Of a stretch of 64,000 nucleotides of DNA, positions 1 to 11,604 are shown in pieces. Source of the DNA: Rhexocercosporidium sp. MPI-PUGE-AT-0058 (lineage: Eukaryota > Ascomycota > Leotiomycetes > Helotiales); NCBI GenBank assembly GCA_020746875.1, contig JAGTJL010000002.1, positions 1,860,001 to 1,924,000 of the forward strand. Direction: 5' to 3'. Position 1 is the stretch's first letter; each line of letters opens with the position of its first letter. The notes beneath the pieces are model-generated. The model saw only the letters and a program-made list of their open reading frames with translations. It was not told the DNA's origin and did no database searches. Made by a program: the position numbers and the translations under genes.

Positions 1-153
1 CAATGATGACCAACCAATTTGTTGATTTCTCAGCAGCCAAAATAAGCGCAACGGCTTTAAGATTTTATGTCCTGTGAAGCACTTACAACATGTTGAGATA
101 CATTCTCATTGCACGAAAAGGTCATCGAATACATTATAGTGGCGATACAAGTC

Positions 154-1878
154 ATGGATTCATCAAGTCCTACTCGATCGAGGTCGAAAGTTGAAGGCGA
201 TGGCGCAGACCGAGGAAATACGCAGAAGAGGAAAGCACGAGGGAGACCATTGAAAAAAGCGGGCAGTTCAAACGTGCCAGAGGTTTGTTTTCTCCTATTA
301 TTCGCTCAATTGAAATCCTAATATTCCACCTCTGGTATTTTGGCGGTTCACAGCCTGTGGATCTTTTTCACAACTCGAACACGTCAGATATTTCGTCTCA
401 TAATAGCATATACCCGTATTGATGACTTAGCAGGAACGAAGAGCTCAGATCAGAAAAGCACAAGAAACATTTCGACTCCGGAAGCAAGCTGCTACACGAT
501 CTCTGGAGGAGAAAGTGGAGTCCCTGCAGGCCTGCGTGCGAGATATGAGTACCATATTCCTCGATTTGAGCGACTCCATGATCCAGTCAGATGTCCTAAA
601 CCAAGACCCTGCTATTGGGAAAAACTTGGTCTCGGCAACATCCAGGTTTATTACACTGGCAAAAAGTGCAGTGGAGGATTCGGAAGACAATACTGACGCA
701 GCCTCTGAAAGAATCATCACGCCGTCAGACCCACAAACATCACACTCTCAGCCACGACCCTTCTCTGTAACTCCTTCAATAAATGACCGCCGAAGATCTC
801 CAATAATTCCAGCAACTAATTTTCCAGTCACGGAAGACTTCAATCCTGTTCCAGAGACGCTCTTAAAGAAAGAGATCTTTGGAAATGGCTGGTTTGGTCT
901 ACAGCCTGAAATTCTCTCCCGTCTGTCACCTACAGATGCCGACCTGGGCAGGCTGGATAGTTCTTTTGGAGTGATTCTTCTTCAGACAACTCTCAGTGTC
1001 GCATACGAGTATCTGATGTAAGTAGTTAGAAGAGCCTAGAAATTTTTTGGCTAAAATTATGACATTTATATATATATATGAATTTCTCTGATGTGACAGC
1101 CACTGACTACTGTATTCTCTAGAGACACTACTGGCACACATTGGCCGGTAGCAACGGACATGTATCAATTTGCGCTTCTATACCACTCCAGGGAAGAGTA
1201 AGTGATGCACCGATTACCCGGAATTCGAGGGCATTTTTTGACTACTCCTTTTACAGACTACTATTTAACCTCCGGTGGTTTCTTGGTCCTGGACTTCGTA
1301 CATTACGAGGGCTTGGACGGGCTGTATTTGGTTTCAGCTCTGCATTATCGTTACAATACCTGAACGCCGTCAATTCAGGCATGGAACCCAAGATTCTGAA
1401 TCCTTTGGTCGACGCACTGGCTCTCATTGAGGCCCAGAAGAATTTTCCAGTTGTTCAGTATCTGAATGCATTTGAAGTCGAGGATTACATTATCAGCAAA
1501 GGAGCATTTCATATTGATCGATATGTCGTTTACTTGAGGGTCCCGGATGACGACCGACTCAGTCAAACATGGTCAGGCAGTCCAACCCGGTTCTACAATT
1601 CCACGCAGGCCGAGCACCAGGAACGGCAATCGAGCTATGCACCGGGAGTGGTTGAGAATCCGACTTCTGGCATGGGAGTCCCATTGACTGGCATGCCGGC
1701 GGGGATGACTTCAAGTGGTACTTGGAGCGGTATATTGGGCTTCGACGGCATGCAAGAAGACAGCTACAGGGCTGAAGCCGCGGCGGACACCTTTGTCCAG
1801 ACGCCTCCTGTAAAGAACAGAGTCCGCACTCTCAGTGTTCCGGTGTTGTTGCAGAGCTTGGCAAAAAGAGCATTGTGA
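154..1878 (+). CDS. atypical bZIP-like transcription factor
   Basis: Probable nuclear DNA-binding regulator. Four exons (154-282, 434-1017, 1123-1197, 1257-1878) join in frame to 469 residues. Residues 29-32 are RGRP in a basic stretch, like an AT-hook core. Residues 44-60 read ERRAQIRKAQETFRLRK, the basic region of the fungal bZIP-like family; the usual invariant Asn of N-x7-R is Ile49 here while Arg57 is kept. A short amphipathic helix (LEEKVESLQACV...) follows. The middle is Ser/Pro rich. The C-terminal exon carries the weaker conserved part of such proteins. Introns have GTTTGT/GTAAGT donors and CAG/TAG acceptors. The start at 154 was chosen because it opens the frame leading into the basic region; no other ATG is in frame close upstream. 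A further intron in the last exon cannot be excluded. No target or pathway can be inferred. The neighbour is an MFS transporter, but no biosynthetic enzymes are present. Confidence 0.72.
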
Positions 1879-2818
1879 GAGCCCAGAATGCAGCCTTTCC
1901 TCAACTTCTCGTATCATCCCAGAGCACACTTTTCACGAGCTTCAATTCATGAAGCCTCATTACTGAGATGCGATTCATTGCTAACTTCTCGGTTAGGTGT
2001 CTTGGAACGGGCCCTGGCTATCCAAGCAGAGCAGTGGACCTAGCTATTGAGCTTTCCACGGTTGAGTATTCCTCTTGAAGATGAATGAAGCAATTGATGT
2101 ATAGAAGTTGCTTCTGGTTGCAGTCTTCACGAGCGGTGGAATGGAAGTTCTGAGATCTGGCGTTCGATTACACTAGGGTCCATATGTATACTTGCTTTCT
2201 TTGACGCATTGCATGGCTGCCAATATTTCTCTTATCTTCCCGCTTCCACGGTGTTTACAAACCTGAAGGGTCGGCCGTTCCTCGGCCCAAATTAAACACG
2301 TGGTTGGTAAGAAAGGTCGTCGTAGTCCTTAAAAAATCCTCAAATTCGAAGCTTAGCTGTCCCCCAATTCCCTGACTCGAGCCGTCTTTCGGCCGGGCCT
2401 AGTGCTGAGTAGTGTATAAATGGAAAGATATTTGAAGTGGGAATGCAGAAAGCTTTGCTGCTTACTTATAAGTGGAGCATATTAACAGCCTCTTCTTGAT
2501 TACTATACGTTCCTTGTGCTTCGACATTTGGCCAAGACTTTGAGCGGGAGATTTTATAATCTTCCCGACCAATCATCCGAAGAGCTTCAAACACTTCACC
2601 AAATGAACCTAAAGGAGACTTGGAGCTTTATCAGCAATGTCGCAATCGACTTTAAGTCATTCGAGTGTTTCATTACAAACCAGCAGCGAATGTAAATCGA
2701 CCTTTTCTGATAAAATGAACTTCATAAAGAGTCGAGCTCCTGTCATCCTCAACGCTTTCCTCGCCTAGCTCTACCTATCTATCGAAATCCGAACACCTCC
2801 ATCCGGTTGTCGCTCAAG
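1879..2818. other. intergenic region, 3' flank of bZIP gene and promoter of MFS gene
   Basis: No convincing coding sequence. A TATA-like TATAAAT lies near 2415, about 400 bp before the MFS start codon. Pyrimidine-rich stretches occur just upstream of 2819. Nothing else recognised. Confidence 0.5.
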
Positions 2819-5183
2819 ATGTACGACATTGTCCGCGACTCCAGCTTTGGTCTTGCAGTTCGATATCTCACTCGAAGCAGATATTTTCTGCATCCGGACG
2901 AGAAGCCTGGTTTTGAGCTACCTTCGCCTACTCTTGAAGATGACGAGAAAACAGCAGCATCCGATTCCGAAGGTGCAACAGATCTTGACGTGGAGGGGGG
3001 TAACACTGAAGCCAAGAGCGAGGATATTGAGAACCCACCGATGTCAAGGCCAGATGGCCACGATGGACACTCGTTAGCTGCAACTGTCAGCAGACCAATC
3101 CACCCAGTCCTGACTTCGAGTGGGATAACATTGATTGATTGGTATTCAACCGGTCAGTCTGCAATAAAAACAGCTTGAAGTACTTAGGACTGACGACGCT
3201 AGACGACCCTGAAAACCCAATGAATTGGTCGTCGGGCAAGAAGATCTACGTTTCAGTACTTCTTTCGTAAGTCATGGCAAACACGGCAGATTCACCATGG
3301 TCCAAGAACGGAGTTGTCTGATTGCTGGTAGAATCTATACCTTCGCGGTCTATATCGGTTCGTCAATATACACACCAGGAATGGGACAGATAGAGGAAAG
3401 GTTCGGAGTTGGTCCTACAGCGTCTGCTCTTGGTATGAGTCTTTATGTGCTCGCCTATGGAATTGGTCCAATGTTGTTTTCTCCGCTCAGCGAGTAGGTA
3501 TTCCGACTCCAGATGATCATCACGGGAAAACGCTGACCAAGCGTGCAGGATACCGGCCATTGGAAAGAACCCGCCTTACGTTGCCACGTTTGCGATATTC
3601 GTTATCTTGACTATCCCTTCGGCACTTACTGATAGCTTTGCGGGACTCTTGGTGTTGAGATTTTTGTTGGGGTTCTTTGGTAAGTGTTCGAATTTCCTTT
3701 ATAGGAATCATTTCGCTGACGCGATTTAGGCTCGCCTTGTCTTGCGACGTGTGGTGCTTCTTTCCAAGACATGGTAAGCAATTTTCCTCTGTGTCTTTTG
3801 GTGACTGAGTGCATACCGGCCTTCAGCGGCAAGAATGCTGGGAGACAATCACAGTCTCCTCGCGAGACGATCTTAGATACTCAGACATAAATAAAAAGGA
3901 AAACATACTGACATTGTCAAGTTTCCACTGATCAAAATACCATATCTCATGGTTCTCTGGGCCGGCTCAGGTCTGTCTATCCCTGATAAGCGAACAGACC
4001 AAACACTGACAAACATACAGCCACCCTAGGACCAGCCTTGGGTCCAGTCATTGCCGGATACTCAGTCCAAGCAGAGAATTGGAGGTGGTCTCAATGGGAA
4101 ATGCTGTGGCTATCAGGTCCGATCTTCATCGTCATGTTCCTCTCACTCCCCGAGACATCAGCCGCGACAATCTTATATCAGCGGGCACATCGCATTCGTA
4201 AGGTGTTGAACCGTACGGACTTGAAGTCCCAGTCGGAGATTGATCAAGCGCATATGAATGTCAAGCAGGTCGCTTTCGACGCACTAGTCAGTGAGTACAC
4301 ACTCAAGTATCCCAAATGGACTCCTCCGATACTGACTGCTATTAGAACCCTGGGAAATCAATGCCCTTGATCCCGCAGTTCTGTTCTCGACTGTGTACAG
4401 TGAGTAGATGCGCGGTGTCATTTGGCCGTGACTAATCATGCTTCAGCTTCCCTCCTGTACGGAATCTTCTATTCGTTCTTCGAGTCAACCCCACAGGTCT
4501 TCCCAAAGATCTACCATTTCAGCCTGGGAGCATCTGGTCTTCCCTACCTATCAGCAGCGGTTGCGCTTTTGGTCATTTGTCCCATTTATACGGCCTACTG
4601 GTACATTTTCGTGGAAAGACCGTTTGCTGTGAAAGGGTTAGGACCTCCGGAGGACAGGTTGAAAGTCGGGCTCGTAGGCAGTGTCGTTATTCCAAGCGGA
4701 CTGTTTCTCTATGGTACGTACATCTATCACCGACTTTCCAAGACGTAAGTTTAACGTTATCTTGAAGCTTGGACGTCCACAGCATCCGTCCACTGGATTG
4801 CACCTACCATCGGCCTCGGGATGTCCGTTGCCGGTACATTCCTCATCATCCAGAGCATATTCCTCTACCTTCCGTTCACATATCCGAAGTACGCAGCCTC
4901 GCTTTTCGCGGCGAATGATTTTGCAAGGTCTTCGGTGGCGGCGGCAGCGATTCTCTTCTCTAGACCTTTGTTTATTAATCTCGGCGTTGGTCCAGGTCAG
5001 TATACCCAATTTGCTACTACTTGCGTCTCTAGCCAACTTGACCTTTTGAAGGAATGATGCTGATGCTGATGTAAAATAGGAGTCAGCTTGCTTGGGGGAT
5101 TAACAATTGTCTGTGCTGTCCTGCTGTTTCTGTTGTACAAATACGGAGCTGTGTTGCGGGCGAGGAGCCGCTTCGCTGGATAA
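2819..5183 (+). CDS. MFS multidrug transporter (DHA1 drug:H+ antiporter)
   Basis: Plasma-membrane efflux transporter of the major facilitator superfamily, probably exporting drugs or small toxic compounds by proton antiport. Eleven exons (2819-3152, 3203-3266, 3332-3493, 3549-3679, 3730-3773, 3922-3970, 4021-4290, 4346-4399, 4447-4713, 4783-4995, 5080-5183) join exactly to 563 residues. An acidic cytosolic N-terminus of about 115 residues ends in DDPENPMNWSSGKK, the hallmark entry to TM1 in the fungal DHA1 group. GFFGSPCLATCGASFQDM and ATLGPALGPVIAGY (antiporter motif C-like) mark the first half. The central loop contains KPWEINALDP. The protein ends after TM12 with LYKYGAVLRARSRFAG. The ATG at 2819 is the first in-frame ATG. 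Substrate cannot be read from sequence. Adjacent to a bZIP-like regulator, but no biosynthetic cluster is visible. Confidence 0.93.
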
Positions 5184-5267
5184 TGGTTTCCAGGGAAACT
5201 TCTAGTGAGAGGTTGGGTTGCATGGTTTGCTGCATTGGACTTTTTGGATAGAGACAGATCTCGTAAA

Positions 5268-5345
5268 TTAGAGGATATCGTTAGAGGATATTGTTAGAGG
5301 ATATTGTTAGAAGATATTGCTAGAGGATACTGTTAAAGGATATTG
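5268..5345. repeat. six 13-bp imperfect tandem repeats
   Basis: Six head-to-tail units related to TTAGAGGATATTG (5268-5280, 5281-5293, 5294-5306, 5307-5319, 5320-5332, 5333-5345), each with at most three differences. They begin 85 bp after the MFS stop codon, so they probably lie in its 3' UTR or terminator region. Confidence 0.9.
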
Positions 5346-6894
5346 AAAGGGATGGAAGATCGAAGCCCAGGTTCTACAGATTTCAAGAAATACTAATCTC
5401 GAGAAAGAAAGCGAAAATAGATTTTTTACAACAGGTACTCAATGCTGCACATATAATTATTGTTATTATATCACCAACTCACAGACCAGTGGTTCTCCAG
5501 GCTTTACCTCAAGCCACAATTCTGCGACATGCAACAGAGTTACAGAGCGTTGAGGAAATTTGACGTGGTAGGTGTGACTGCGCCAGGATAGTGGAGCCTC
5601 ATCAAACCCCCTTTATTTTTGCGTTTCCCTCGCTTACGCCGCTCGTTAAATCAACATGGGGATTGAGAGTGGCTTTGATCCTGGAATGCCCGAGATTATT
5701 GGTCGCTGAAAACTACGGAAAATTGTAGCATTCGTGACGAATAATCTTTTTGTCACATTTGGTCCTGAATTGGCGGTCCAAAATAACCGTGACAGGCGCT
5801 CCAGGGATATGGAAACACCTACTCATCCCCTTGCATGTTGACCTTCCCATAACACCCGTTGATTACTTAGCTGACTCTTCGACCGCTAGCAGTGTAAACA
5901 GACAATGCTTATTCCCGCAAAGGGAAACTATGACCGCCTGTCCGTGGCCGTCAGTGTAATCTCCTCTTAACTTACATAGGCGGCTGACCGTGCTTCCCGG
6001 CATTTGCGTGCAAGGGTAACCCTTTGAGGCCACAGACAGCAAAACGAGTAATTGATGTCAATACCGCAACGAACAGTTACAATGCAGGGAATTTCAGAAG
6101 ACGAAAAAACCGGGGGTGTAGTGTGAGTACTTGTGGGACTTCAACACCCGTCAACTCGGGTACGGGAGGCAGCATACGCACTAGGAATAAAGTTGTACTA
6201 ATGTACTCTGAGAATGACGAATGCACCAACACCAAGAGTAGGAACGAATGTAGATAGAATTTTCGAGTCATTTTTGAATGGAAATTCCAATCCAGCGTCA
6301 CCGCAAAGGATTAAATTCGGTGTTTGCAGCTCGGGTGTTCGGGATAGAGGAGTGTTTCGTCACGTGATTCAGCATCATGAGGTTGCATGCCGAGTTGACG
6401 AAGGGAGCTAGTGACACATCGTCTCCCGAATCCCCTCAACTCTTATATAATAGCAACTCCTTCAACCAACATCATTGGCTCGACTTAAGTTAAAACCGCA
6501 AAGGGGTATTTTGGTTGGTGGGATCGAGGCGGTAGCGAAGTCACGAAAATGGTGCGAGACCCTACTATTGGAGCTACCCCGGATTTCTTCTCGAGGAGGA
6601 GCCACTTTGCCTGAGTCGGCCGATGATGGCATGGGCTTCTCTCTCGTTCCTGAGCAGGGTGACTGTGCACTGTGTTACCTTTGGTCCGGAGAAGCTCAAT
6701 CCTTCTGTCATTGTTGCGTCAACTTGCGTGCCGTTATTTCCAAAAAAAAAGGTCGGGTTTAATAAAGGTCGAGACTTCTACTTAGCCATGAGAATGGCAC
6801 CTTTTCCTGAATCTCCTTTTTGCTGTTCTGTTACAATTTGTACGGTGAACGATCCGTTTTTAATCTGAAGTGAAGTCACTTCGACCACGTTTCA
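5346..6894. other. intergenic region, promoter side of HPP gene
   Basis: No recognisable gene. Contains an E-box core CACGTG near 6362 and a TATATAA near 6445, about 450 bp before the HPP start. Short open frames here look random. Confidence 0.5.
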
Positions 6895-7858
6895 ATGAAG
6901 GATCTCTTTTCGTACAATTTCGATGTCGACCGGTACATCAACCGCATCGTACCCCGTTCGCAACTCTACCTCCTCCCAAAACCAATATCATGGTTCCTAG
7001 GCCACAGAGAGACACCACCACAGAAGATCGGGAACGTCGTGACATGGTTCTGGGCTTTCATCGGTGCCTTTTGCGGGATCTTGGTCATCGAAGCTGTGTT
7101 CCAGACCGAGAAGTTAAAGTCTGATGGAGCCCCTATAATTATTGCGAGTTTGGTATGTCACAATCTTCGAACCTGTATCCGAGAATATTGCTGACATTTA
7201 CCAGGGAGCCGCCGCGATTCTCGAATACAACACCATCGACTCGCCACTATCCCAACCGCGTAATGCCCTCCTCGGCCAAATCTTTTCCTCGGTCATCGGA
7301 GTCGGCATAACCAAACTCTTCAAGCTGAATCCCGACTTTGAAAACCTCCGCTGGGTCGCAGGTGCTCTGTCCGTGGGTCTCTCGTCAGCCGCAATGGGCA
7401 TCACGAAGACAATCCATCCTCCTGCAGGCGCAACAGCGTTACTCGCATCGACGTCGCCAGAAATCGAGAAGATTGGGTGGATGCTCGTACCTCTGATTAT
7501 CCTCGGCAGCACCTTGATGCTAGCAGTAGCGTGCGTCGTCAACAACATCCAGCGGACGTTCCCGATGTATTGGTGGACCCCGGTTGATCTGAACAGGCCT
7601 AAGAAAGGGGATGCGGAGAACCAGGATGAGAAAAAATCTAATGAGGCTGAGACGTCGAGTTTCGATGACTATGTTGAGGGGAGCGATGGACGGGTTGTCA
7701 TTAACGGGGAGCATATTGTTATTCCGAAGTGGTTGTCGTTGGATGCGGAAGAGAGGTCGATGCTGGAGATTATTCGGGGTAAGTTGAGGGAAGGGGAGGG
7801 GTTGGAAGTAGCGGCGGCGAGGCATAGTAGCCAGACTCATATTAACGGCTCCTCGTGA
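6895..7858 (+). CDS. HPP family integral membrane protein
   Basis: Member of the HPP family of multi-pass membrane proteins, implicated in some organisms in nitrite or anion transport; the fungal role is not established. Two exons (6895-7152, 7205-7858) give 303 residues. The core has hydrophobic helices and the family-defining stretch ITKTIHPPAGATALLAS, containing His-Pro-Pro, preceded by LGAAAILEYNTIDSPLSQPRN (split over the splice junction). The C-terminal 90 residues are charged and probably cytosolic (KKGDAENQDEKKSNEAE, then a region beginning with GRVVINGEHIVIPKWLSLD). The intron is 52 nt with GTATGT donor and CAG acceptor. The start at 6895 gives the family-typical opening FSYNFDVDRYINRIVPRS. 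Both flanks are gene-poor, so context gives no help on substrate. Confidence 0.9.
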
Positions 7859-10800
7859 AATCAATGCTATCTTCCTCATATATCTGAGAGAGAACCATTC
7901 TGTGGAATGACAGATCCTGTGTGCAGCACTGTCCCACGCGAAGGAAAACAGAGCAAAGCAGTACAGATCTATCTATCAAAAACAACTCGCCTCATAACGA
8001 ACATTGACATTGTATCGGTCCATATCCCACTCATGACCTCCAACGCGCCATGTTCCGTCGTTTGTGATATTGACGGAGCATTTTTCGAGACTGTCCTAAG
8101 CATAGGAGGCGATATATTGGCAGCTGTGATGATGATGGATGAAGCTCTAACGAGCGTTGTAAGGAAGTGACCTTCGAGTGTGTTCGTAGTGGAAAAGTGG
8201 GAGGGGGAATCGGAGAAGAGATAATACGTCGTTATAGAAACAATGGCTGGGTTCTAGGGAGCATCTGAGGTCAGTTATGTAAGGCTGGAGTGTCGACGGA
8301 AGGATGAGACTTTAGTGCTGGAGATGGGTGGTTTAATTTGGTATGCAGGTGTTGTGTCGAGAGGGACGTTGTTGTCGTTCATGAGGGAGGAGTGGAGGAC
8401 GACGGCGAGATGGTACTCTTAAGTAGGATTGAGATGTTACGACATTCAGCTGGAAGCCAGGCTAGAAGCTTAGTCTTAGTCTTAGTTGAGGGAGCACTGT
8501 GCGAGGTTGCAACTTTGATGCACTTCCTATATTTCATGACCTGCGCTCCATCTTGTTACAGAGCAATGTCAGATTAATCATGGAGGATTAAATCAACAAG
8601 ACTAGTTCTAGTATTTCTGTCTAGAATGACAATATACTCCTAAGATGAAATAAGGAATCCACGGCCCTCGCTTAGGTATACACAACAGAACACTTACTTT
8701 GTCTCTAGGAGCCCCCTAGGAGGCAGAGAACAGTTACCTTGAGAATTCACAAACGGGGCCGCCGGTGGCATACCTCAAGCTAGGTTGAAATAGAGTTATT
8801 TTGTGATCCTGACGCTCCAGAGAATGCGAGTTTGTCTTTGTCCGAGAAACATGTGTTGATAGCCTTGACTTGAAGATCAATTGAAGCCTGGCTAGACGAT
8901 ATGATAGAAATCTTGCATGTATTGATGTAGCTAGCTATCTACGCGAATCTGGGGTACTTCTCCAATAGTTGTCGAGAGTGAAGACATGGCGAGCCCAAGC
9001 AATCTTTCATCAACAACTGCAAGTAGTGATCACACATCGAAAAATATGCTGCTACAGGTACTTGGACACTTCCAATACGTCTAATTCTGCAGTGCAGTTC
9101 TCGTCTGAAAACCGCGGCCCTGCAATTGCAAATGCCTTAAGATTCAGATCATGACCAACATCGAGCTTTGCACACATGAGTCCCACAACCCAAACAGAAC
9201 CACCGCAGCAAGTTTCTCGATAGCGTGCCGTCCCGTTCCGTGTTGCACTTGCAACCATTCTGAGAACAAGCATTATCATCCTCTGTCCCGCTTGTATGTT
9301 CCGCTCACTCGGACCACAACCGAGCCGTCCCGCAGCCTCAACTTGACACCCGAACAAGTTTTCGAACAAGAGCAGGGTACGAGGATATAAGAAGCCTCTG
9401 CCGTGTTTGCAGAACAAAGACTTGAGTCAAGATCTCCGCAGCTCGTTTCGAACCGAAGTATATTCCCTCCCATATCCCCGGATTCCCAGCTTTCAAACAC
9501 TCCACCCTCCTACACAAAAAGTAAAGCATGATCCTACAAACTAGAACACATCAGCAAAAGCACCTCTCCAAAGAAGAAGAAAATGTGAGCAAAAGTTGTT
9601 GTGAAGGAATTGTGAATTTCAGAAACCATTTCTTATAACCATGGCTGACGCCCGCGACGAACGACTGCTGCATGTGACGATGCCAACACAGTCGCGTCTT
9701 TGTAGTGCGGGGTCGGCCTCTTACGGCTCTTCCTAAAGATATATATTATGGGAGGCTCATCATATCGGTCCTTCTCTTGGTTGCCCATTCTGTGTCTCTC
9801 TCGCTCTCTCTCTGCCCCGCCGCAGGCAAAAGAATCTCTGCGAGACGAGGGAGATATGTGAAAGAGAATGAAAGGGTGTTGACTGGAGAAGATTGGAAAC
9901 TTACTGAGCGGGTGTTATATGTGCTACTGTTCCGGGTGGAGGGTTCGAAATCATGGCCGTTTCCTTGGTGGTTTCGAGTTGGGAGGTTTGATCTGGGATC
10001 TTGAAAAGGAAAATTTTGGGCTAATGTCAAGCAAGCGGCCGCTAGTCTGGGAGCTTTAATCACGTGACTACCAACATTTTCTGTGGGAAATGTGGATCAC
10101 ACAGATTCGGTTTGACAACCATCCCATCAGGAGGTGCTATGTGAGAATCCGGGGATGTCGTTTTGTAGATCAGACAGATAAAGATAGCATGGCAGGTAGA
10201 CAAGCATGCCCTTGCTGCGGGGTGCAGATAACATGAAGATGATCTCGCTTCCATCCTCGAGTGAGGGCATCTTCCATGCACTGGTTGCACGGAAGCTCCA
10301 TTGAGTGCTTCTGCATGGAAAACCCCAGCGAGGCGTAAATTGGAGGGAAGGGGAAGATGGCGCACTTGACTCCGCATTCTGCGGAGGCAGATATGCCGAG
10401 GTTGTTGCAGCTATACAAACGAATTGCTGGCTCCGTTTCGATTCTATGAATAGGTCTCAAAGTACTGTGGACATATAGAACATTAAATTATGAATTTTGG
10501 GTTTGTATTTGCATCAGTCTGGGTTTCCTAACTAAGTGTGTATAGATTACCCCGCACCGTAGATGTAGCCCAACGCAGCGATTGCCTCTTCGATGTACAG
10601 AAGAATTGTGAAAGAACGTGATTGTCAAGAGTGACAAAAAGAATGTGTGGGAGCCCAAACTCCCCATCAACCCAATACCGGGATATCTAGCCCTTCCTAT
10701 CAACCAGAACTCCTCTCCCCTTTTTTCCGTAAAGCCAGACGAAGACCAAAGTGTATAAACGTGTCGTAAAGGAGCGTATGAATGCGGACAATTGCCCAAA

Positions 10801-10872
10801 TCTAATATGTACATTGAAAAGGATTGCGAAAATAGAATATCGTTGTGAATCCATGGTGAGAACCGGTCACAC
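7859..10872. other. 3-kb gene-poor interval
   Basis: No frame here resembles a known protein; frames over 100 codons on the minus strand (9.1-9.4, 9.75-10.06, 10.06-10.38, 10.49-10.9 kb) have biased or random composition. A perfect TCACGTGA palindrome lies at 10060-10067. A CT-rich run lies near 9790-9815. A possible spliced leader (GTGAGC...TTTCAG, 9584-9625) precedes only a 28-codon frame. Confidence 0.4.
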
Positions 10873-11604
10873 CTAGATCCACATGGACGACATAGCTGGT
10901 CTAGCATCGCTGAAGGTACTGAGGAAGAGTCCTTGGATTTCGCTCATGTAGTCCTCTGCACGGAACTTGAAGAGGCCTCGGGACATCAGTTCCTGCTCCT
11001 CCTCGTCGACAACTGCCAAGGTCTCCTTGCTGATGCCATATTCTTCTGCTAGTTCTGAAACTTGAGCGAGCTCGTTGCCGAAAGGATGTTGCTCGATAAC
11101 GTCGGGATTGGCAGCAAACATATTGATAGATGACCGAGCAGTTGACATGCTACCCTTTCGAGAGGCAGACATTCGGGAGGCTGATCTCTCAATGCTGAGT
11201 TTCTTGGTATGGGACGGCGATCTCCGTGGGATGAGAGGCGCATCGTTGTCTGAAGCCGCTGATTTAGATGTGCCGAAGTAGCATGACAGATGATTTGGCT
11301 CTGGAGTAGTGGGAGACGACTCGACTGAGGATGTATCTGGAGAAGTCATAGGTGTCGATCTGTTGGAAGGCGATCTGTCGGACTCATCTCCAGACTGGGA
11401 CGATCTCGAACCACCGCTGCTTGGGTAAAGATCTGGTGCGTTGTACGAGAGCATATTTGTCGTCGAGAGAAGTTCGACGGGCGCAGAGATCTTGATCTGT
11501 CTCAGTGAGGATCCGAAAGAGTGCTTGGATGTGAGGTTTCTCTTGAGCGCAGCATCTTCCATTTTGGCATTGCGCCTCGTCGTGAAAGCTCTCGATAGAG
11601 ACAT
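10873..11604 (-). CDS. conserved fungal Ser-rich protein of unknown function
   Basis: Single exon of 243 residues. I chose ATG 11604 (MSLSRAFTTRRNAK...) over the longer upstream frame because the upstream part is low-complexity leader-like sequence, while the basic N-terminus from 11604 looks like a real start. Residues about 40-190 are Ser/Thr/Pro-rich with many potential phosphosites (DESDRSPSNRSTPMTSPD). The C-terminal 80 residues look folded and are probably the conserved part: FGNELAQVSELAEEYGI, then DEEEQELMSRGLFKFRAEDY and SEIQGLFLSTFSDA, mostly helical. No enzyme motif, signal peptide or membrane segment. I believe similar hypothetical proteins exist in other Pezizomycotina but cannot name a family. 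No clear partner in the neighbourhood. Confidence 0.7.
   Translation of the reverse strand: MSLSRAFTTRRNAKMEDAALKRNLTSKHSFGSSLRQIKISAPVELLSTTNMLSYNAPDLYPSSGGSRSSQSGDESDRSPSNRSTPMTSPDTSSVESSPTTPEPNHLSCYFGTSKSAASDNDAPLIPRRSPSHTKKLSIERSASRMSASRKGSMSTARSSINMFAANPDVIEQHPFGNELAQVSELAEEYGISKETLAVVDEEEQELMSRGLFKFRAEDYMSEIQGLFLSTFSDARPAMSSMWI

Noticed and set aside
154..5183. bZIP-like regulator next to an MFS transporter as a secondary-metabolite cluster
   Set aside because: No polyketide synthase, peptide synthetase, terpene cyclase or tailoring enzyme lies nearby; the next genes are HPP and housekeeping genes.
9581..9736. Possible spliced microprotein starting MADARDERLL
   Set aside because: Only 28 codons, no conservation evidence; the intron-like segment before it is not enough support.
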